From Bacillus siamensis KCTC 13613 (GTDB taxonomy: Bacteria; Bacillota; Bacilli; Bacillales; Bacillaceae): a DNA stretch of 64,000 bases. Location of the stretch: contig NZ_AJVF01000039.1 in NCBI RefSeq assembly GCF_000262045.1, forward strand, positions 434,001 through 498,000, in the 5' to 3' direction. Of this stretch, positions 44,673-54,784 are shown one piece after another (the stretch's first letter is position 1; each line of letters starts with the position of its first letter). A program made the translations under genes and the position numbers. The notes beneath the pieces were generated by a model. It saw nothing but the letters and a program-made list of their open reading frames with translations. It made no database searches and had not been told where the DNA came from.

Positions 44673-46211
44673 ATGAATCTTAGTAACTTTTTTAAATTGA
44701 ATAAAAAAGAGTCCAAGCCGTCCATAGAAGAACGTGAATATACCATTTTAAACAAAGAAGCATTGGCGGATGAAAAGAAGGTAGCGGTAGTCGTTCCTGT
44801 TTATAATGCAGAAGAATATGTGCGGAAAACAGTTGATTCAGTGATCCTTCAAAATATCGGCTTTCAGCATATTTCTTTAATTCTGGTCGATGATTGTTCA
44901 ACTGATGATTCCAGAAACATTCTGACTGAATACGCCGAGCTGTATGAAAATATTACGGTCGTATTTCTGAAAGACAATACGGGAACCCCCGCTTATCCGA
45001 GAAACTTGGGAATTGAGCTTGCAAATGCAAAGTACATTACCTTTTTAGATGCGGATGATTGGTTTGCGCCGAACGGAGTTAAAATTTTATTCGACATGCT
45101 TGAAAGAGATCATGTGAATTATGCGGTCGGAAAAACGATCGAAATGCAGGTGAACGGGCAAAAAACAATCGGGAAACATGAGTCCTCACTGAACAGAGCG
45201 AAAGTATCGCCTTTTTCAATCCGGCATATTTTCTATCATCTCGGCCCGCGGGCAAGAATGATGAACTTACAATTTCTAAGAGATAATGATATCAGATATC
45301 CGGAAATGAAATTTGCTGAAGATAAGCAATTTTTTATGGATGTTCTTTTGTCGTGCGGAGATATTTCAACGTCAACAGAACCGGTTTATTATCTGAACAG
45401 AATGGACAATAATGAGTCGCTGACAAAAAAGACGAATATTATGGAAAAAACCGATACGAACATAGCCGTAATGAAGTATATTCTGAACAAAAAATTAGAT
45501 ACTGAGAAAGAAAAGATGGCGATGAACCGCCTGATTGAATTCGATTCCATTACGCGGCTTTTCGATCGGATGCACTTCCTGAAAAGCGAAAATAAAGAAG
45601 CTTACTACAATAAATTCAATGAAATTCTGAATGTATTAAAGAAGACGAAGTACGATATTTCCGAGACGTTTTTTCATCCGATCCATAAAACAGCCTACCG
45701 CCTGCTGATTCAAAAACGGTATGATGAAGTTGAAAAGCTGTTCCGATGGTCTAAAAAAGAGCCCAATAAAAACATCGTGACCCGGGACGGACTGGCTTAT
45801 TTAGAAAGCCCGCTGACGGATGAAGAAAATAAACTGGTCGAACTGCGCATGCACGGGGAAACGGAAAGCGCGGTGTTCGCCGATGATAAATTCAGCATTA
45901 CGTTCCGCTTGTTCGGACAGGACAGAAATAATGCCCAATATATTCAGTTTCAGCACAGAGAAAAAATGAAAGTATACCACCAGTTTCCGGTACAGTCACT
46001 GGGAGACGGGCGATACGTCCTTGAAATCCCGTTACGTGACATTGAAAAAGTCGGACTTGGCGGTTATATTATGTATGTCATTTATAACGATTATGAACGG
46101 GTCATGTTAAACAGAGAAGACGATGAAAAGGTAACAGCAGAAGCGAACGGACTGCACTATCAATTCTACCGGACGGTGAAGGAGAACCTATCGCTGAAAG
46201 TATCAAAATGA
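44673..46211 (+). CDS. GT2 glycosyltransferase, TarS/GgaA-like, in the tagE position
   Basis: The 512-residue protein has a GT-A fold family-2 glycosyltransferase domain over about 35-300: VAVVVPVYNAEEYVRKTVDS, DDCSTDDSR near 76, metal-binding DADDW near 127 and the catalytic-base segment FAEDKQFFMD near 215. A helical linker and a beta-rich C-terminal domain (about 380-505) follow. This layout resembles S. aureus TarS and B. subtilis GgaA rather than the GT4-type TagE found here in 168. It most likely glycosylates wall teichoic acid in the cytoplasm before export. GAGGAG precedes the ATG. The donor sugar cannot be read from sequence. Confidence 0.85.
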   Translation: MNLSNFFKLNKKESKPSIEEREYTILNKEALADEKKVAVVVPVYNAEEYVRKTVDSVILQNIGFQHISLILVDDCSTDDSRNILTEYAELYENITVVFLKDNTGTPAYPRNLGIELANAKYITFLDADDWFAPNGVKILFDMLERDHVNYAVGKTIEMQVNGQKTIGKHESSLNRAKVSPFSIRHIFYHLGPRARMMNLQFLRDNDIRYPEMKFAEDKQFFMDVLLSCGDISTSTEPVYYLNRMDNNESLTKKTNIMEKTDTNIAVMKYILNKKLDTEKEKMAMNRLIEFDSITRLFDRMHFLKSENKEAYYNKFNEILNVLKKTKYDISETFFHPIHKTAYRLLIQKRYDEVEKLFRWSKKEPNKNIVTRDGLAYLESPLTDEENKLVELRMHGETESAVFADDKFSITFRLFGQDRNNAQYIQFQHREKMKVYHQFPVQSLGDGRYVLEIPLRDIEKVGLGGYIMYVIYNDYERVMLNREDDEKVTAEANGLHYQFYRTVKENLSLKVSK

Positions 46212-46260
46212 TGATTATGATTGGATATGTTTAATTGAAACAGAGGAGTAGACTTATTTT

Positions 46261-48435
46261 ATGGGTATAGAAAATCCTGTCAGATACAAGTTAAAACATC
46301 TTAATATAAAGGACGATACATTCAGTATTACGATATCCTGTGAAAATGCCGCTTTAGAGGAAGAGCCTTCTCTTCAGATTATAAATCGTAAGACAAAAGC
46401 GGAACTTTCCGTCCCTCTGAAACGGTTGCCCGGAGAAGACGGGGAGTACCATGCTGTCATGGGCACGGAGCTGCTTTCTGAACATACGGACGGCAAAGGA
46501 TGTCTTGATTTCTATGTCTCCTTTATCAATGATGACAGTGATATCAATAAAAAACGGTTAAAATCCAGCCTTGAACCTATTGAACTGTCTTCTTATAAAG
46601 ATGAGGCTCATCATATGTTCTTTTTCCCTTATACGACCAAGAAAGGGAATTTCTCCTTAAAGCTGCTGCAGAGAAAGTTCGTCACGCGAATTGATGAAAT
46701 GGAGCTTGAATCTGACGGCAGCTTACATCTGAAAGGTTTTGCATTCCGGCTGAATGCAGCAGAAAATTTAAAGATAAAAGAAAAAAACCTGATTCTGAAA
46801 ATGAAAAAAGGAAAAGAAGAGGAGCCTCTCATTCTGAAGTATCCGCTTCATGACGTGCCGAGACACGACCTTGATGAATATGTTCAGGATACAACGGCAC
46901 TTGACACGATAGGCTTTGATACAAAAATTGATTTGAATGCCATTTATAAAGAATTGAATCAGCAGCTTATCTTTCAATTCCATATTCAATTCATTTTTGA
47001 AGATGCCGGAACGGGTGAAGAGGTTATCACCAACAGCAAGCCGTTAAAGGCACTGAAATCTGAACAAGTAAACCCTAACCAATTCACGATTCTGAAAACG
47101 GAAAAAGGACCTGCCAGATTTCATGTTTTCACGAAAAAGAAAACGAAAAATCTCCATCTGAGAATGAATGATTACAGTTTCAGCACCCGTGTGGAGTATT
47201 TTGTAAAAGGAAAGCTGAAACGGGGCGCATCATTTATACGCAAAAGAAAGAATAAGCTGAAAAAGTTTATTGAGAAAAGAATACAAAACACTTATAAAGC
47301 AGGATTCAGGCTTGCAGGGAAACTGCCCGTCAAACAGAAATTTGTCATGTTTGAAAGCTTTGCAGGAAAACAGTACAGCTGCAATCCGCGGGCAATTTAC
47401 GAATACATGAGCAAAGAAATGCCTGAATACCGTCTGTGCTGGAGTGTAAATCCCGCTTATTCACAGACATTTAAAGATAAAGGGATTCCTTATATCGAAC
47501 GTTTTACGTTTAAATGGCTGTTTGCCATGGCAAGAGCCGAGTTCTGGATTGTCAACAGCCGTATGCCGCTGTGGATCCCGAAACCTGAGCATACGACATA
47601 TGTTCAGACATGGCATGGCACGCCTTTAAAGCGTCTTGCCGTTGATATGGATGAAGTGCATATGCCGGGAACAAACACTGAAAAATATAAGCGCAATTTT
47701 ACGACAGAGGCTTCAAAATGGGATTATCTGATTTCACCGAACGCCTATTCAACAGAAATTTTCGCTCGGGCGTTTCAGTTTAATAAAACCATGATTGAAT
47801 CTGGATATCCGCGGAATGACTTCCTTCAGACGGATAACAGTCCTTCTGTCATCAAAGCGCTGAAAGAAAAAATGAACCTTCCGCAAGATAAAAAAGTGAT
47901 CATCTACGCACCGACATGGCGGGATGACCAATTTTATAAGAAGGGAAAATACAAGTTTGACCTTGATTTAGACCTTCACCAATTAAGAGAAGCGATCGGC
48001 GACCGTTACGTCATTATTTTACGGATGCATTATCTGGTTGCGGAAAACTTTGATCTCGGACCGTATGAAGGTTTTGCATATGATTTCTCCAGCTACGAAG
48101 ATATCCGTGAGCTGTATATGGTCTCTGATTTACTCATAACGGACTATTCATCTGTCTTTTTTGACTATGCAAATCTGAGAAGACCGATGCTGTTTTATGT
48201 GCCTGATATCGAAACGTATCGGGATAAACTCAGAGGGTTTTACTTTGACTTTGAAAAAGAAGCGCCCGGCCCGCTGGTCAAAGAAACGGGTGACGTTATC
48301 AAGTGGGTGAATGAAACGGAATCAGACAATTATAAGCTTCCGGATTCGTTCGGGCCTTTTTATGAGAAGTTCTGTTATTTAGAGACCGGGGAATCGTCTG
48401 AAAAAGCCGTAAAAGTGATTTTCGGGGACAAGTAA
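46261..48435 (+). CDS. tagF: CDP-glycerol:poly(glycerophosphate) glycerophosphotransferase TagF
   Basis: The 724-residue enzyme polymerises the glycerol phosphate main chain of wall teichoic acid. Residues 1-350 are beta-rich and of less certain role. Residues 360-720 are the catalytic domain: SFAGKQYSCNPRAIYEY near 366, QTWHGTPLKRLAVDMDEVHM near 456, IYAPTWRDDQFYKKGKYKFD near 548 and ITDYSSVFFDYANLRRPMLF near 628. Two histidines in these motifs act in transfer in the known structure. Slightly shorter than the roughly 746 residues of 168 TagF. It follows the GT2 gene by 49 bp and ends with a terminator. Confidence 0.95.
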   Translation: MGIENPVRYKLKHLNIKDDTFSITISCENAALEEEPSLQIINRKTKAELSVPLKRLPGEDGEYHAVMGTELLSEHTDGKGCLDFYVSFINDDSDINKKRLKSSLEPIELSSYKDEAHHMFFFPYTTKKGNFSLKLLQRKFVTRIDEMELESDGSLHLKGFAFRLNAAENLKIKEKNLILKMKKGKEEEPLILKYPLHDVPRHDLDEYVQDTTALDTIGFDTKIDLNAIYKELNQQLIFQFHIQFIFEDAGTGEEVITNSKPLKALKSEQVNPNQFTILKTEKGPARFHVFTKKKTKNLHLRMNDYSFSTRVEYFVKGKLKRGASFIRKRKNKLKKFIEKRIQNTYKAGFRLAGKLPVKQKFVMFESFAGKQYSCNPRAIYEYMSKEMPEYRLCWSVNPAYSQTFKDKGIPYIERFTFKWLFAMARAEFWIVNSRMPLWIPKPEHTTYVQTWHGTPLKRLAVDMDEVHMPGTNTEKYKRNFTTEASKWDYLISPNAYSTEIFARAFQFNKTMIESGYPRNDFLQTDNSPSVIKALKEKMNLPQDKKVIIYAPTWRDDQFYKKGKYKFDLDLDLHQLREAIGDRYVIILRMHYLVAENFDLGPYEGFAYDFSSYEDIRELYMVSDLLITDYSSVFFDYANLRRPMLFYVPDIETYRDKLRGFYFDFEKEAPGPLVKETGDVIKWVNETESDNYKLPDSFGPFYEKFCYLETGESSEKAVKVIFGDK

Positions 48436-48440
48436 ATAAG

Positions 48441-48482
48441 TGCAAAAAAGCATAATTTAACCACGTTAATTATGCTTTTTTG
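48441..48482 (+). terminator. Terminator of tagF
   Basis: AAAAAAGCATAATT pairs with AATTATGCTTTTTT around an 8-10 base loop. Confidence 0.88.
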
Positions 48483-48529
48483 CTTAAAAGACGGCATGTT
48501 GCGCTCACCGGACGAAGGCTTGTTATGAA

Positions 48530-48558
48530 GTGAAAAATACATCGTAATCTGTTACAAT
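48530..48558 (+). promoter_or_regulatory. Predicted promoter of tagGH
   Basis: GTGAAA (48530), a 17-bp spacer and an extended -10 TGTTACAAT (TACAAT at 48553-48558) lie about 60 bp upstream of tagG. Confidence 0.45.
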
Positions 48559-48619
48559 TATGAGCGGTGCTTTTGTAAGTCAAAGCTATGACCAAAACTT
48601 ACGACTAAGGAAGATTAGA

Positions 48620-49447
48620 ATGAATGCATTGGTAAAAATTCTGAAAGAGCAATTCAACTCATTTCCGCTGATTATGCGGCTTGCAGTGTACGAAACGAAA
48701 TCAAAGTATCAAGTGAACTATTTGGGTATATTGTGGCAGTTTCTCAACCCTATGATTCAAATGCTGGCTTACTGGTTCGTATTTGGTCTCGGGATTCGCG
48801 GCGGACATGATATGGTGCTTGGAAATGGAGACAGCGTACCGTTCATCGTCTGGATGCTGGCCGGCTTAATTCCTTGGTTCTTTATCAGTCCGACGATATT
48901 GGATGCATCTAACAGCGTTTTTAAACGGATAAATTTAGTATCGAAAATGAACTTTCCGATCAGTTCACTGCCTTCTGTAGTGATCGCATCGAATTTATTC
49001 AGTTACTTTGTGATGATGGCGATTTATATTATTGTGCTGCTGAGCAACGGACTGTTTCCGACGCTTCACTGGCTGCAATATATTTATTACTTGTTTTGCA
49101 TGATCAGTTTTATGTTTGCTTTCGGCCTGTTTAATTCGACCATCAGCGTATTAATCAGGGACTATCAGTTTTTGCTTCAGGCCGTCACAAGGCTTCTCTT
49201 TTTTCTTCTGCCGATTTTCTGGGACATTGCCGAGAAATTTGGAAACAGACCTGAAGTTTTGACCATCTTGAAGTTAAACCCTCTTTTCTATATTATCGAG
49301 GGCTTTAGAGACAGCTTTATGGAAGGGCAGTGGTTTTTCCACGATATGAAATATACGCTGTATTTCTGGTTCGTCACACTGCTGTTGTTAACAGTCGGTT
49401 CACTTCTTCATATGAAATTCAGAGATAAGTTTGTTGACTTTCTTTAA
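48620..49447 (+). CDS. tagG: Wall teichoic acid exporter permease TagG
   Basis: The 275-residue ABC-2 type permease has six predicted transmembrane helices. With TagH it flips the undecaprenyl-linked teichoic acid to the outer face. [20 protein letters not shown] near residue 25 is the conserved amphipathic entry motif. The ATG at 48620 follows AAGGAAG and matches 168; the frame runs back to 48560. Confidence 0.94.
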   Translation: MNALVKILKEQFNSFPLIMRLAVYETKSKYQVNYLGILWQFLNPMIQMLAYWFVFGLGIRGGHDMVLGNGDSVPFIVWMLAGLIPWFFISPTILDASNSVFKRINLVSKMNFPISSLPSVVIASNLFSYFVMMAIYIIVLLSNGLFPTLHWLQYIYYLFCMISFMFAFGLFNSTISVLIRDYQFLLQAVTRLLFFLLPIFWDIAEKFGNRPEVLTILKLNPLFYIIEGFRDSFMEGQWFFHDMKYTLYFWFVTLLLLTVGSLLHMKFRDKFVDFL

Positions 49448-49467
49448 TATAGTAAGGAGATTATACG

Positions 49468-51012
49468 ATGAAACTAAAAGTTTCGTTCAGAAATGTTTCA
49501 AAACAGTATTTTCTATATAAAAAACAGTCTGACAAAATTAAAGGGCTGTTTTTCCCAAACAGAAATCAAAAAGGTTTTTTCGCTGTCCGAAATGTTTCTT
49601 TTGACGTCTATGAAGGGGAAACGATCGGATTTGTAGGAATCAACGGTTCGGGAAAATCAACGATGTCCAATCTGCTTGCAAAAATCATTCCGCCGACAAG
49701 CGGTGAGATTGATATGAACGGGCAGCCGTCTTTAATCGCCATTTCTGCCGGATTAAACAATCAATTAAGCGGTAAGGACAACATTCGTTTGAAATGCTTG
49801 ATGATGGGTCTCAACAATAAGCAGATAGACGAGCTTTATGAAAAAATCGTTGAATTCGCGGATATCGGCGACTTTATAGATCAGCCTGTTAAAAGCTATT
49901 CAAGCGGTATGAAATCCCGTCTCGGTTTTGCCATATCGGCGCATATGGACCCTGACATCCTTATTATCGATGAGGCGCTCTCAGTAGGGGACCAGACTTT
50001 CTATCAAAAATGTGTGGACCGCATTACGGAATTTAAAGAACGCGGCAAAACAATCTTTTTCGTCAGTCATTCAATCGGACAGATTGAGAAAATGTGTGAT
50101 CGGGTGGCTTGGATGCATTACGGCGAAATGCGTATGTTTGATGAAACAAAAGCGGTTGTGAAAGAATATAAAGCTTTTGTGGATTGGTTCAACAAGCTTT
50201 CCAAGAAAGAAAAAAAGAAATATCAAAATGAGCAGATTGAAGGCAGAACGCGGGCTGCCGAGGAACAGAAAATCTCTCAGGCGCAGCAAAAGAAAGCGAA
50301 GCCCAAATTCATTGCCAATACGATTCAGATTACGCTGCTTGCATTGCTGGCTGCAGGAGCTGCCGCTTCGATGTTTTCAGACAAGCCTCTGCGTGCGATC
50401 GCCTCTTTCGGCGACGTCAAACAGAGCGATGCCGGCCTTTATGAGTCTGTGAATAAACCTGCTTTGGTAAAAGCTGAAAACGCGGATCTTTACGCCGGAA
50501 AAGATATAAAAGGGAAAATCTCGGCAAGTGTAAATTTCGGTACGAAGGTGCGGGTAGAAGCCGAGAATAACCAAGCGGCCAAAGTGAGATTAAACGATAA
50601 AGAGTACTTTATGAAAAAGGCTGATTTGCATAAAGTGAACGCTTTAAAAACGACGGATGTTCAGCTCAGCGATTTCAGCAGCAGTTTATCAAGCGAAACG
50701 ACAGAAGAGTTTCTCTCATATATCAATAAGAGCCTTGACGACGTGCGGAGTAAATTGAAAAATCCAGCTGACGGGCAAACGGATGACGGACGGAAAGTAT
50801 TAAAAGTATCCGATGCGAAAACGGATTTTGTGATTGACAATGATACAGTCTCCGAAGTGATTTTTCATTTATCGCGTCCCGCAGACATCTCAGCTTTAAG
50901 TAAAAAAGGCGGCAGCAAAATCAATCAGAACTTGTTAATGCTTAAAAACCAGAAATATACTTTCTCTGTGAACAATGCTGATCAAACACTGACCGTAACA
51001 TCTAAAAAGTAA
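49468..51012 (+). CDS. tagH: Wall teichoic acid exporter ATP-binding protein TagH
   Basis: This 514-residue protein has an ABC ATPase domain at 1-245 with Walker [13 protein letters not shown] near 57, signature [12 protein letters not shown] near 148 and Walker [13 protein letters not shown] near 168. A charged linker and a transmembrane segment (about 275-300) follow, then an extracytoplasmic SH3-like and further beta-rich part to the end. The C-terminal extension is typical of TagH, not of ordinary ABC ATPases. It lies 20 bp after tagG. Confidence 0.94.
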   Translation: MKLKVSFRNVSKQYFLYKKQSDKIKGLFFPNRNQKGFFAVRNVSFDVYEGETIGFVGINGSGKSTMSNLLAKIIPPTSGEIDMNGQPSLIAISAGLNNQLSGKDNIRLKCLMMGLNNKQIDELYEKIVEFADIGDFIDQPVKSYSSGMKSRLGFAISAHMDPDILIIDEALSVGDQTFYQKCVDRITEFKERGKTIFFVSHSIGQIEKMCDRVAWMHYGEMRMFDETKAVVKEYKAFVDWFNKLSKKEKKKYQNEQIEGRTRAAEEQKISQAQQKKAKPKFIANTIQITLLALLAAGAAASMFSDKPLRAIASFGDVKQSDAGLYESVNKPALVKAENADLYAGKDIKGKISASVNFGTKVRVEAENNQAAKVRLNDKEYFMKKADLHKVNALKTTDVQLSDFSSSLSSETTEEFLSYINKSLDDVRSKLKNPADGQTDDGRKVLKVSDAKTDFVIDNDTVSEVIFHLSRPADISALSKKGGSKINQNLLMLKNQKYTFSVNNADQTLTVTSKK

Positions 51013-51021
51013 AGATCACAT

Positions 51022-51052
51022 AAAAAAAGCTGCCGGATTCGGCAGCTTTTTC
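51022..51052. terminator. Bidirectional terminator between tagH and gtaB
   Basis: AAAAAGCTGCC pairs with GGCAGCTTTTT around GGATTC, with A and T runs, between convergent genes. Confidence 0.92.
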
Positions 51053-51936
51053 TATTCGTCAGCTTCTTCTTTTTCAAGAAGATCCTTCATAAACGGAATT
51101 AATTTATGACGGATATCTTTGTCCTGTAAGGCAAATTCAAGCGTCGTTTCGATGAACCCCAGTTTTTCCCCGACGTCGTAACGTTTTCCTTCGAAATCAT
51201 AAGCGAAGACACGCTGAATGTCATTGAGCTTTTGAATGGCGTCCGTTAATTGAATTTCTCCTCCTGCACCGACTTCCTGCTGTTCCAAATACATGAAAAT
51301 TTCAGGAGTGAAAACGTATCTTCCTAAAATCGCCAAGTTGGAAGGAGCTGTGCCTGCTTCAGGTTTTTCTACGAAATTTCTGACTTGGTAACGGCGTCCT
51401 TCATTTGTTAACGGGTCGATTATTCCGTAGCGGTGTGTATCACTTTCAGGAACTTGCTGAACCCCGATAATGGAAGACAATGTTTTTTCATATTCGTCCA
51501 TCAGCTGACGAAGTCCCGGTTTTTCAGCCTGGACAATATCATCGCCGAGAAGAACGGCGAAAGGTTCATCGCCGATGAAGTTGCGTGCGCACCAAACGGC
51601 ATGACCGAGTCCTTTTGGCTCTTTTTGGCGGATATAGTGGATATCCGCAATGTTTGATGATTTTTTCACTTTTTGCAGCAGTTCGATTTTACCCTTCTCT
51701 TCCAAATTGCGCTCCAGTTCAGGCGCATTGTCGAAATGGTCTTCAATTGCTCTTTTTCCTTTTCCGGTTACGATAATAATGTCTTCGATGCCGGATTCGA
51801 CAGCTTCTTCGATAATATACTGAATTGTCGGCTTATCAACGATTGGAAGCATTTCTTTAGGCATTGCTTTTGTGGCAGGCAAAAAACGTGTGCCTAAACC
51901 TGCTGCCGGAATAATGGCTTTGCGTACTTTCTTCAC
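51052..51936 (-). CDS. gtaB: UTP-glucose-1-phosphate uridylyltransferase GtaB
   Basis: The 294-residue GalU-type enzyme makes UDP-glucose. The nucleotide-binding start [20 protein letters not shown] at residue 11, [10 protein letters not shown] near 130 and [13 protein letters not shown] near 188 are conserved. UDP-glucose feeds TuaD (UDP-glucuronate), glycolipids and sugar decoration of teichoic acids, which fits the neighbourhood. Confidence 0.96.
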   Translation of the reverse strand: MKKVRKAIIPAAGLGTRFLPATKAMPKEMLPIVDKPTIQYIIEEAVESGIEDIIIVTGKGKRAIEDHFDNAPELERNLEEKGKIELLQKVKKSSNIADIHYIRQKEPKGLGHAVWCARNFIGDEPFAVLLGDDIVQAEKPGLRQLMDEYEKTLSSIIGVQQVPESDTHRYGIIDPLTNEGRRYQVRNFVEKPEAGTAPSNLAILGRYVFTPEIFMYLEQQEVGAGGEIQLTDAIQKLNDIQRVFAYDFEGKRYDVGEKLGFIETTLEFALQDKDIRHKLIPFMKDLLEKEEADE

Positions 51937-52064
51937 TGAATAACACCATCCTTGTTTCTGCTGAATCTTTTTTTCAGAACTATAACCTAGTCTTTTTCCA
52001 CTTTACCACAATTGATTAAAATTCACACCTTTTAATCCGCTTTCAAAGAGTCTTGTAAAGGATT

Positions 52065-52093
52065 TTGCTTTGTTTGCCGTTAAGCTTTACAAT
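52065..52093 (+). promoter_or_regulatory. Predicted SigA promoter of mnaA
   Basis: TTGCTT (52065-52070), a 17-bp spacer and TACAAT (52088-52093) lie 72 bp upstream of mnaA. Confidence 0.55.
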
Positions 52094-52165
52094 ATCTAAG
52101 AAACGGCATAAATATGTTAACATGAAGGCAATATCCGACATATAAAACGAGGTGCAGACAAACCG

Positions 52166-53305
52166 TTGAAAAAACTAAAAGTAATGACCGTATTCGGTAC
52201 AAGACCTGAAGCAATTAAAATGGCTCCGCTCGTGTTAGAGCTTGAAAAATATCCGGAAATTGATTCACTGGTGACTGTAACCGCACAGCACAGACAGATG
52301 CTGGATCAAGTGCTTGAAGCATTCAGCATTAAGCCTGATTATGATTTGAACATTATGAAAGAGCGTCAGACGCTTTCTGAAATTACATCTCATGCCTTGC
52401 TGAAACTGGACAAGCTGTTCCAAGAAGTAAAACCAGATATCGTTTTGGTCCACGGAGATACGACGACAACTTTCGCGGGAAGCCTTGCCGCCTTTTATCA
52501 TCAAATCGCCGTCGGCCATGTGGAAGCCGGTCTGCGTACGCAAAATAAATACTCTCCTTTCCCTGAGGAAATCAACCGGCAGATGACGGGCGTGATCGCA
52601 GATGTGAATTTTGCGCCGACAAGCCAGGCTGAACAGAATCTGCTCGCGGAAAATAAAAAGCCGGATTCCATATTTGTCACGGGAAATACGGCGATAGACG
52701 CGCTTCAAACGACGGTGCGGGAAGATTATTTTCATCCGATTTTTGATAAACTGGACGGAAGCAGGATGATCCTCCTGACAGCGCACAGACGTGAGAACTT
52801 AGGAAGACCGATGGAACAGATGTTTAAGGCTGTCAGAAGAGTCATTGAAGAGTTTGAGGACGTACAAGTCGTTTATCCCGTCCATTTGAATCCCGCAGTA
52901 CGTGAGGCCGCAGAAGCCCATTTCGCTGATTCGGACAGAGTGCATTTAATAGAGCCGCTGGAGGTTGTGGATTTCCATAATTTCGCTGCGAAAGCCCATT
53001 TCATTATGACCGACTCGGGCGGAGTGCAGGAGGAAGCGCCTTCCCTCGGTAAGCCGGTCTTGGTGCTCCGGGATACAACCGAACGCCCCGAGGGAGTGAA
53101 AGCAGGAACATTAAAGCTTGCGGGCACCGATGAGGAAACCGTGTATCAGCTGACAAAACGGCTTTTAACCGATCAGGCTGAATATGAACGGATGTCAAAG
53201 GCGTCCAACCCTTATGGTGACGGATCTGCCTCAAAGCGGATTGCGGAGGAACTGCTTTATCGGTACGGCTATAGAAAAACCCGTCCGCAGCCTTTTACAG
53301 AATAA
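52166..53305 (+). CDS. mnaA: UDP-N-acetylglucosamine 2-epimerase (non-hydrolysing)
   Basis: The 379-residue enzyme interconverts UDP-GlcNAc and UDP-ManNAc, the donor used by TagA. Motifs include FGTRPEAIKMAPLVLEL near residue 10, LVHGDTTTTFAGSLAAFY near 94, HVEAGLRTQ near 118 and TDSGGVQEEAPSLGKPVLVLRDTTERPE near 285-315. The start is a TTG with GAGGTG 11 bases upstream, as expected from the 168 N-terminus MKKLKVMTVFG. Confidence 0.95.
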   Translation: MKKLKVMTVFGTRPEAIKMAPLVLELEKYPEIDSLVTVTAQHRQMLDQVLEAFSIKPDYDLNIMKERQTLSEITSHALLKLDKLFQEVKPDIVLVHGDTTTTFAGSLAAFYHQIAVGHVEAGLRTQNKYSPFPEEINRQMTGVIADVNFAPTSQAEQNLLAENKKPDSIFVTGNTAIDALQTTVREDYFHPIFDKLDGSRMILLTAHRRENLGRPMEQMFKAVRRVIEEFEDVQVVYPVHLNPAVREAAEAHFADSDRVHLIEPLEVVDFHNFAAKAHFIMTDSGGVQEEAPSLGKPVLVLRDTTERPEGVKAGTLKLAGTDEETVYQLTKRLLTDQAEYERMSKASNPYGDGSASKRIAEELLYRYGYRKTRPQPFTE

Positions 53306-53336
53306 AAAACTCTGCATCGCATGCAGAGTTTTTTAT
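53304..53336. terminator. Bidirectional terminator between mnaA and lytR
   Basis: AAAAAACTCTGCAT and ATGCAGAGTTTTTT form a 14-bp stem with a 3-base loop, between convergent genes. Confidence 0.95.
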
Positions 53337-54253
53337 TATTTCAGGCTTTCTTTTAATTCTTTTTTGACTGAAGCGAGGCTTGCTTCATCTAATTTGTAGT
53401 AATAGATATGGTTGATTATCGTTCCCGTTCCCTTCAGTTCATGCTGATTAACTTTGCCGCGGGCGTTTTTATAGTCAGTCATGACCGTCCACATATCATC
53501 GAATGACATGTTTGTTTTCATATTGTTTTCAATAACCTTAAACATATCGCCGAATTTCGTGACAGACGAAATATTTGCCCCTTTAGCGATAATCCCTTCA
53601 ATCACTTGGCGCTGGCGCTGCTGCCTGCCGAAATCCCCCCGGGGATCTTCTTTTCTCATACGCGTGTAGGCAAGTGCTTCTTCACCGTTCAGGCTGATGT
53701 TCCCCGTTCCGAATGAGTGCCCGTCGTAGTTGAAGGCAAACGTGCTGTTCACCGTAATCCCGCCGAGTGTATCCACTGTATCTTTGAAGCTCTCCATGTT
53801 TACTTTCACAAAATAATCTACCGGCACATCGAGCAGGTCCTCGACGGTATCCGCGGCCATCTGCGTCCCGCCGAAAGCATAGGAGTGGTTGATTTTATCC
53901 ATCGTACCTTTGCCGGGGATTTTCGTATACGTATCACGCGGAATGCTGACCATTTCTGTTGTATTCGTTTTAGGGTTGACGGTCATATAAATCATCGTAT
54001 CCGCGCGTCCCTTATCATTTTTCCGTTCATCGACGCCCATGATTAAAACAGAAATCGGGTCCTTCTTTCCGAGATCTATATCTGTGTCGCGTTTGTCCGA
54101 TTTTTTTAAGTCTTCCTGAATGCTTGCCACCGTTGAAGCTGCTTTATGCCACAAGTAGTAGACGTAGCCTCCTGATGCTAAAACTAACAGCCCGATGATC
54201 GTTACAATTGTCAGAAGAACTTTTCTCTTCTTTTTTTTTCGTTCAGCCCTCAT
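53336..54253 (-). CDS. lytR: LytR-CpsA-Psr ligase LytR (TagU)
   Basis: The 305-residue LCP protein has a basic N-terminus, one transmembrane helix (about 12-33) and the LCP domain: VLIMGVDERKND near 68, MVSIPRDTYTKIPG near 97 and AYTRMRKEDPRGDFGRQQRQ near 210. It is a paralogue of TagT and attaches teichoic acids to peptidoglycan. It is divergent from lytABC, for which it was first described as a regulator. A SigX-type promoter precedes it. Confidence 0.94.
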   Translation of the reverse strand: MRAERKKKKRKVLLTIVTIIGLLVLASGGYVYYLWHKAASTVASIQEDLKKSDKRDTDIDLGKKDPISVLIMGVDERKNDKGRADTMIYMTVNPKTNTTEMVSIPRDTYTKIPGKGTMDKINHSYAFGGTQMAADTVEDLLDVPVDYFVKVNMESFKDTVDTLGGITVNSTFAFNYDGHSFGTGNISLNGEEALAYTRMRKEDPRGDFGRQQRQRQVIEGIIAKGANISSVTKFGDMFKVIENNMKTNMSFDDMWTVMTDYKNARGKVNQHELKGTGTIINHIYYYKLDEASLASVKKELKESLK

Positions 54254-54338
54254 TTGTCATCACCTTTTCTATTAACTTTCACGATGCAATTTACTAATCT
54301 TTATAAATCCAGTCATATTTTTACTTCTAACCGTGTAA

Positions 54339-54367
54339 TAGACGAAATTCTTAAAAAAAAGGTTACA
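54339..54367 (-). promoter_or_regulatory. SigX-type (ECF) promoter of lytR
   Basis: On the minus strand TGTAAC (54362-54367), a 17-bp spacer and CGTCTA (54339-54344) match the ECF SigX pattern. lytR is a known SigX target in B. subtilis. Confidence 0.75.
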
Positions 54368-54387
54368 AAAAGACCTTAAAATTACCT

Positions 54388-54414
54388 TAAAAAAAAGTTA
54401 GTATAAGACGATAA
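54388..54414 (+). promoter_or_regulatory. Predicted SigD promoter of lytABC
   Basis: TAAA (54388-54391), a 15-bp spacer and GACGATAA (54407-54414) match the SigD consensus at 10 of 12 bases. lytABC is a known SigD operon that also has a SigA promoter. Confidence 0.75.
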
Positions 54415-54434
54415 ATAAAGATGAGGTGAAAAAA

Positions 54435-54752
54435 ATGAAAAAAACTGTTGCAGCTTCGTTCTTAATACTGCTTTTTTCAGTTGTGTTAGCAGCATGCGGA
54501 ACGGCGGATCAATCAAAGAAGGGAAGCGGTTCTTCGGAAACGCAGGCTCAAAAAGAAACGGCATATTATGTCGGTATGGCGGATACGCACACAATTGAAG
54601 TAAAAGTCGATGATCAGCCTGTCAGCTTTGAATTTTCTGACGACTTCTCTGATGTTCTGAATAAATTCAGCGAAAATGACAAAGTCAGCATTACTTATTT
54701 CACAAATGATAAAGGCCAAAAAGAGATCAAGGAAATCGAGAAAGCAAAATAA
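54435..54752 (+). CDS. lytA: Lipoprotein LytA of the autolysin operon
   Basis: The 105-residue lipoprotein has a signal peptide and lipobox VVLAAC (Cys near residue 20), then an acidic domain of about 65 residues with YVGMADTHTIEVKVD, as in 168 LytA. It is membrane anchored and encoded first in lytABC; its role in autolysin export or control is not settled. The ATG at 54435 follows GAGGTG; a GTG at 54426 is in frame. Confidence 0.9.
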   Translation: MKKTVAASFLILLFSVVLAACGTADQSKKGSGSSETQAQKETAYYVGMADTHTIEVKVDDQPVSFEFSDDFSDVLNKFSENDKVSITYFTNDKGQKEIKEIEKAK

Positions 54753-54784
54753 TACATCATGATCAGCAAAAGGCGGGATAAAAA

